In this document: piece after piece, positions 58,431 through 64,000 of the stretch
Numbering within the stretch: position 1 is the first letter of the stretch
Layout of the letters: the number at the start of each line of letters is the position of its first letter
From: Campylorhamphus procurvoides
Lineage: Eukaryota; Chordata; Aves; Passeriformes; Dendrocolaptidae
Assembly (NCBI GenBank): GCA_013396655.1
Contig: WBMV01000298.1
Span: 3,131,644-3,195,643 of the forward strand
Reading direction: 5' to 3'
Length of the DNA: 64,000 nucleotides
Translations under genes and position numbers: made by a program
The notes under the pieces: generated by a model
Told to the model about the DNA's origin: nothing
What the model saw: the letters and a program-made list of their open reading frames with translations, nothing else
Database searches by the model: none

Positions 58431-61400
58431 AAGAAGGTTGAATACAGAACAATACTGTCACATCCTGGTCATGCCCACAGTCTGGGCTGACAGCACACAA
58501 GCTAGTTCTGTATGGAAGACTGACAGACAGATTAGTGTGCTGTAAAATTAAGATGATAAATCCCATTTAAGATGATAAATTCATCTCATGTCCCCTATAA
58601 TTCTTTTTAGCAGACAGCAGCCTTAGTCTGGGATTGCATTGTGGTGTCTGTGTTTATACTTCCACTGCATGTTCACATAGCCTCCCCTCTCTGCTCTGTG
58701 CAGCAATGCGACAACTTTGAAACTTGAGTATCACTCCTTAAATAATTTGTGAAACAGTGGTACCTCTTCTGAGAGTTGCCAGAAACTTATCTATTTACAC
58801 TGAAATATATGTTTGTCTGTTCCTCTCTGACTCAGTGGTCAGCTGTGGAAACACCCTGGTGATGAAATCACCTGCAGGACAGGAGATACATGTACAAAAG
58901 TCTGAGCCTAAGCATGAAGCAGGTACCTACATGCAGTTGGGGTCAATGGTGCAGAGTCTTCCCATGATCAGGGAAAGTGCCTGAAGTGCCTCTCATTGAT
59001 ACACAATGTTCAGTTTTATTATGGAGCTGGAACTGGGGGAATTATTGCTTATCCCTGATAATGAACTAGTTGCAGATCTTTCTTTCAGACTTGAGCCTCA
59101 CTCAGTCATTAAATAGAAAAAGAGCAAGAAGCAGAGTTTTCCCATGTCCGCAGAGCTGGTTGTTAGGATACAGCTGGATAAGAGGCTTTAATTCTCTCAG
59201 CTGCAGAGGTCTTTTAAGTGGGGCCTCTCATTTATTGGGTGAGTCCAAGCAGCTCCTGGAACTCACAGGTTTCAAAAAGAAGTGGTTGAATGTGTGTTGT
59301 GAGGGCTTGACCCAGCACCCTCCATGGCTTGTACAGAAAGCCACCTTCTGTCCATAGCCATGTCAGTTACAGGTGTGGAGTAAACACTCAGAGTAGAAGG
59401 TCCAAAAAGTAGAACTCTGGAGAATATGTAAAGGAAAAGAGTATACTTGAGGGTTTAGGCAATTAGAGGGTTAAATGGACTTTATTCACATTAAACATAA
59501 ACATCTAAGGTAATTCTTGGTCTTTTAGGAATTTTTATTTGGATTTGTATTGCCCTTTCTCCTGTGACTCCTTGCATTTCAAATATTTAGAAAGCAAAAA
59601 TGCTAGAACCTTACTTTTTTTCTCCACTTCAGTTGCTCTTTTTCCTTTTTCCTGGGCACTGCCCAGTCATCCTTACAGTAAATACTAAGTAAACACAGTA
59701 AATACAGCCAGTTCCTTTTCCAGCAGCATCACTGCTTTCTGTGAGGTCTCTGTCACTGCTTCTCTGTTTGCTCCTTCCTCTTATTTCTCAGAACTCTGGA
59801 GGAAAGTAGTTTAGGTCTTGATTCACTCTGTAGTTGAGGTCTCAATAAAGCAAAGGGAATGGACTGCCTGTATATTAAGTGCCTGTATACAGGAAGAAAC
59901 CGTTGCTTTGAGCAGAAGATAAGCCAGTCACCATATGCCTATTTCCATACAAATATCTGCTATGTAGAGAAATTGTTGCTGACCTGTTTTTCTACCATCT
60001 TTTTCATTGCTGAATTGGCCAACTGTGAAAGACTGTTATTAAATATTTGATGTTAATTGTTACTTTGCCATGGAATAATGTTAGAACTGAAAACAAATAC
60101 AAAATGTATGCCCTACAGACATAGCATGCACATCATCTGTCTGAGGGTAAGGAGAGAAATCCTTATGAGATGCATTTTGAAGAGCAAGGTGGGACATGCA
60201 GGTCAGTACAATGACATCAGTGTATCAGTAATCTTTAGTTGCATGGAAATCATCTGTTATGGTTTTGAGACAGTTTTTATCATTCCCTGTAGCCTGATGA
60301 GGATGAAGGATCCTCTCCTGGCATGTGCCACTTGGAGAACCTGTGCAGGAGGAGCAGCCTTGCAGAAAGACTCACATGGTTTGAGGAAAGAGTGGACCAT
60401 GACATGATCTTGGGGACACAAGTAAACATTTCTGGTTTTCTTTGGATCGCTGTTTCCTGGAAATGTGTGTGTTTCTGTGGGTTTCCTGAAAACACTGTTA
60501 CATTTATCAGACCTTAAAGGAACAGGCAAAGGCACCACAAACACAACACTACATTTAAAAACAGATGATTACAGTTTTGCTTGTAGGTGACTCACAGATA
60601 GCAGACTGTCTAACTATGCCAGGGCACTTCAAACAGTTCCCCAGAACTGAAATGAAGTCATTGACAAGTCCTATCCTCAGGACTTGCTAACAAAAACATG
60701 GGAATTTATTTGAGATGAAATCTCTTTTTAATTTTCCGAATTCATATATATTTTCCTGTTAGGGCAGTTTTGATAGCAATGTCAGTTTAAGCACATGTCT
60801 TCTCCCAGCCAGTTGGCTCACTCTTGCTCCTCCATAACAGCATGACAAGTACTATTACTTTTAGGATTGGGATAAACCAGTTAAAAATGTAACTTCTTAA
60901 AAATCAAGAAGCACTCAGGTGAAAAAGGCAAGAATTAGGCCAGGGACAGAAAAAAACCCACATTCTTAAGTCGTTATGGACACCAGAACTACTGTTTCAT
61001 AAACCTATGATTTTGGGTAGCTCATGAGCATAAAATCATAAATAGAGTTTTGCAATCTTCTATCCTAAAAATTTTCTTGTAAAGTTTTTTCTTGTATCAT
61101 GTGAAGCTTTGATTAACTCCTTTTTAATGACATAATATTGCTTTTGCAGTATCCTACCGGTCAATGCTGGTCTAATGCTTTGTCAGCAGCATACAGATTA
61201 TTTGCATTAGTCAATAGTACCTCTTGTCAGACAAATAGGAAATGTTAAGCCATCCTAGCTTTGTGGACATATGCTGTTTGAGTCACTATTAGCTCCTGGT
61301 AAAGCCAGTCTTTATCGCAATTTATGAAAAATGAGCTGGCGTAGTGGCATTTCTATTTTGGTTGACCCTCCTTTCTTGGCTTGCTATCATTTTCAGCTCT

Positions 61401-61760
61401 GTTTTATCTTCAGCATTGTCTTTGTTCAGGCAATATTAGGAGCAGCCAGGGAAGTTTTGGAGCAATTACACAAGAAAGTGCCTGATAGATTTTTGAGATG
61501 GTAGACGAAGATCCTTTACTACTTGCACAGCGTTTTTTCAACTTACCAAACAGCTGTTCCTTATGAAGTCAAAATTAGGGTTCATAACTCTTGAAGAAGT
61601 CTGCAGTTCAATTCTTATCTGATGAACTAAGAGCTGACATCAGAGCTTTTGAAAAGGGAGGTGATATTATAATAGGGAGAGCAAGAAGATTTCTGACAGT
61701 TGCAGAAGCTTCAGCATGATTTTACACTAACTCTTGCTGGGCTGCAGCCAATTCCATTTT
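58431..61760. other. Non-coding, no gene seen
   Basis: The largest frame (60057-60407 plus, 116 codons) has no motif and an antisense partner of 95 codons. No repeat was recognised except short CAGTAAATAC duplications near 59680-59705. Confidence 0.55.
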
Positions 61761-61964
61761 CACAGAATCACAGAATCAATTAAGTTGGAAAAGATCTCTG
61801 AGATCATCGAGTCCAACTTATGACCTAACATCACCTTGTCAACTAGACCGTGGCACTAAGTGCCATATCCAGTCTTTCCTTGAACACCTCCAGGGCCAGT
61901 GACTCCATCACCACACTGGGCAGGCCATTCCAATTCCAAATAACTCTTTCTGTGAAGAACTTTT
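61761..61964 (-). mobile_element. CR1 LINE 3' fragment, minus strand
   Basis: In plus view CACAGAATCACAGAATCAAT is the reversed octamer tail, followed by TAAGTTGGAAAAGATCTCTG, AGATCATCGAGTCCAACTTA, GTGCCATATCCAGTCTTTCC and TGACTCCATCACCACACTGG, ending near TTCTGTGAAGAAC. This is the last 200 bases of a CR1, among the less diverged copies here. Confidence 0.93.
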
Positions 61965-64000
61965 GACTACTTTGAGATGACACATGATAATAAGAGTGTT
62001 AAAGGAAAGCGGTAATGCAGATTTTCCTAACAAGTAATAGAGAAGACTTTTGCACCACTACTTTAAAACAATTGTGAACATCATTCATGTGCATCAAATA
62101 CAAATTATGGTTGTTGCCCATACCAGCAAACTTAAAATAAACCTGTCTTTGGAGTCAGTAAAACACTATTTTCCACAAAAGGGAAAAAGTATTTGGGCTG
62201 TAGTAGCTATGAAAGAACTGTAATAATCCATAAGAACCTCATCCTTCATTAACCATGGAATTAAATTTGCAGTGATCAACCCAAAATAGCATATTTTTCC
62301 TAAGTAGGGAGAGCACACCCCAACCATGAGATTTTGTTTGATCCCAAGAACAATTGTGTGGATCCAAATCCATTTCAACTCAGTAGGTCACCTGACACTA
62401 CCAATTCCTCACGTCTACAATGACATTACAGAAAACAAACAAGTACACAAAAAAAGGCAGTCTGTTCTGGTTTCTCTGAAGCAGAACTGTATGTTGTGAA
62501 AGTTCAAGAGAAGCTTTGCTCATTCCAGTGTGCAGAGATAATGGGGCCCGTGTGGAGTGTAGTTTGAAAAGAAGCCAGGCAGATGATTGCTGGTTGTCTA
62601 GAATAATTCAGGTTTGGAATTTGTGAAAACAATTCAAACTTAAGTAGTATTTAAAAACCTTTATAATCCTACTGAGAGAAACCCAAAATTAGTCTTAGTT
62701 GCTTGTTAAAATTCTGATGCTGTAAGTAGTTTTAAAATATTCTACTAGATTTACATAGTCAGTGTGTTCGCAGGAATACAATAGTTAAACCTGGCAGAAG
62801 AACAGAAAATGGTTGATATATCTTGCATTTTAGGACATGGGTCCAGGCTGTGCTGGAAATGGTGGCAACAGCTTGGATCCTTAAAGTCAGTGCTTGTGAC
62901 TCTGCCTCGGCCTTGTTAATGTCTTCAGACAGATTATTGTCCCTGGAGTTCAAGTATGCTGCCTTCTCCATATCTTGAGCCATTCAGGGAATGGAAAACG
63001 GTTCCTCCTCTCCAACTATTTAGCTCTCCATTCAGCTTTGCCAGCTTTCAGGAATGCTCCTGTACTCTGCTTTGAGTACTTTATAGGACAGATGACTGGA
63101 AGTTGGGAAACTTGCTGGGGAATACTGGAACCAAACCTTATAGAATTGCATCACCATCAATATTCATAGTAACAAGGTGCCTTGCCATTTTCCAGCTACC
63201 TCAAAATCAATCCTTACTCAAGTCAAGTTCAATAATTTTTTTGCATTTTACATCACTTAAATACACAACAATCACAAATGTTTAAAAATGACAGAGTTGA
63301 TTCTACTTATAATAAAACTAAATTAAAAAGATGTTTCTCTCTATCTTCCCTATTCAGCTGGTCTGTTGTAGGCTCCCTCTGATGAGATGGCTGCCAGAAG
63401 CTCTTTTTTTTTTTTTCTTTTTTTTTCATTCACCTCATGTTTCAAATTGCATTTATGAGTGAGGGCTCCATACTAACTGAGCTCATTAGCTAATATTCCC
63501 CTTGAAGTCCTTTGTCAGGTCTGGACAGATATCATCTTCCTTTCAAGAGGAAATTTTATTTCTCCTTTTCTGAGTGATAATCTGGAGTTTCTTCCAAAGC
63601 AGAATAAACATTTTTCCTCTTTCTGGAGTTGAAAATCTCTCTTTGCTAAACAAGACATTACCTTCTGTTCTGACCTTGGTAATTAGTAACTATTTGCATT
63701 AATAGTGGATAAAAATATTTTGAGTGATTTGCTTGTGACCCTGTATGCATGATTCCACATGAAACTGTTTTCTCTGTTGAATGCCATATTACAACTCAGT
63801 TTTGAACACTGATGCAAGCACTAAAATCGGTTAAATTAATATAAGCCATTAATGTCTCTTTATTGAGATGAGGTTCTTTGGGGTCATATAAGGTCTCACC
63901 AGACTAGCCCCTTACATCTTCTATTTAAACAACCAGGGCCACATGAGTAATTCTGGTGTGATCACTGAAATGAACAAGCTGTAACCGGTTGAAATTGGCC
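61965..64000. other. Non-coding, no gene seen
   Basis: No recognisable exon or repeat up to the window end, apart from a T-rich run at 63404-63427. Frames are 74 codons or shorter. Confidence 0.6.

Noticed and set aside
60057..60407. 116-codon plus-strand frame
   Set aside because: No motif; an overlapping 95-codon antisense frame and AT-rich codon use point to chance.
1..64000. CRISPR arrays, tRNA and rRNA genes, bacterial operons, phage
   Set aside because: No regularly spaced repeats with unique spacers, no A/B-box cloverleaf and no conserved rRNA segments were seen. The sequence is vertebrate in character.

Overview
This is an intergenic or deep-intronic stretch of a bird genome, most likely a songbird (passerine). 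The evidence is AT-rich, CpG-poor sequence with no bacterial-style gene packing, several copies of CR1 (the dominant avian LINE), and endogenous-retrovirus LTRs of the kind common in passerines. I find no convincing protein-coding exon, tRNA, rRNA or CRISPR array. Nearly all open reading frames are under 130 codons, show no family signature, and are either chance or the decayed remains of CR1 coding sequence. Family names are from memory of avian repeat consensus sequences; no database was searched.

Layout. 1-3.8 kb: unique sequence, a partial minus-strand LTR (about 1704-2127), a short 36-bp-period tandem repeat and a purine tract. 3812-4832: a solo LTR with an exact 5-bp target-site duplication. 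4.8-8.6 kb: unique. 8.6-10 kb: a 5'-truncated CR1 followed by a possible retroviral internal fragment on the minus strand. 10-20.3 kb: a featureless desert. 20.3-22.3 kb: the longest open frame of the window (228 codons, no recognised family), a pair of 58-bp direct repeats about 0.6 kb apart, and another CR1. 22.3-38.8 kb: desert with one LTR (27220-27798), two CR1 fragments, a CA microsatellite and small inverted repeats. 38.8-41.2 kb: the best-preserved CR1, retaining part of the reverse transcriptase, then a minus-strand solo LTR of the same family as 3812-4832. 41.2-52 kb: AT-rich desert with a minus-strand CR1, a compact LTR (47259-47627) and a short ancient amniote repeat. 52.2 kb: a poly-C tract containing four N, then an LTR-terminus-like motif and a 17-bp triplicate repeat. 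52.7-64 kb: desert with a very old CR1 relic (about 57540-58430) and a minus-strand CR1 tail at 61.76 kb.

There is no operon or pathway to reconstruct. Apart from repeats, the likeliest function is regulatory: several AT-rich blocks with homeodomain-type TAATTA cores could be conserved non-coding elements, which only a cross-species alignment can decide. I found no clear new biological system. The best-supported unusual items are the paired opposite-orientation solo LTRs, the unexplained 58-bp direct repeat with the adjacent 228-codon frame, and the gap-bearing poly-C tract.
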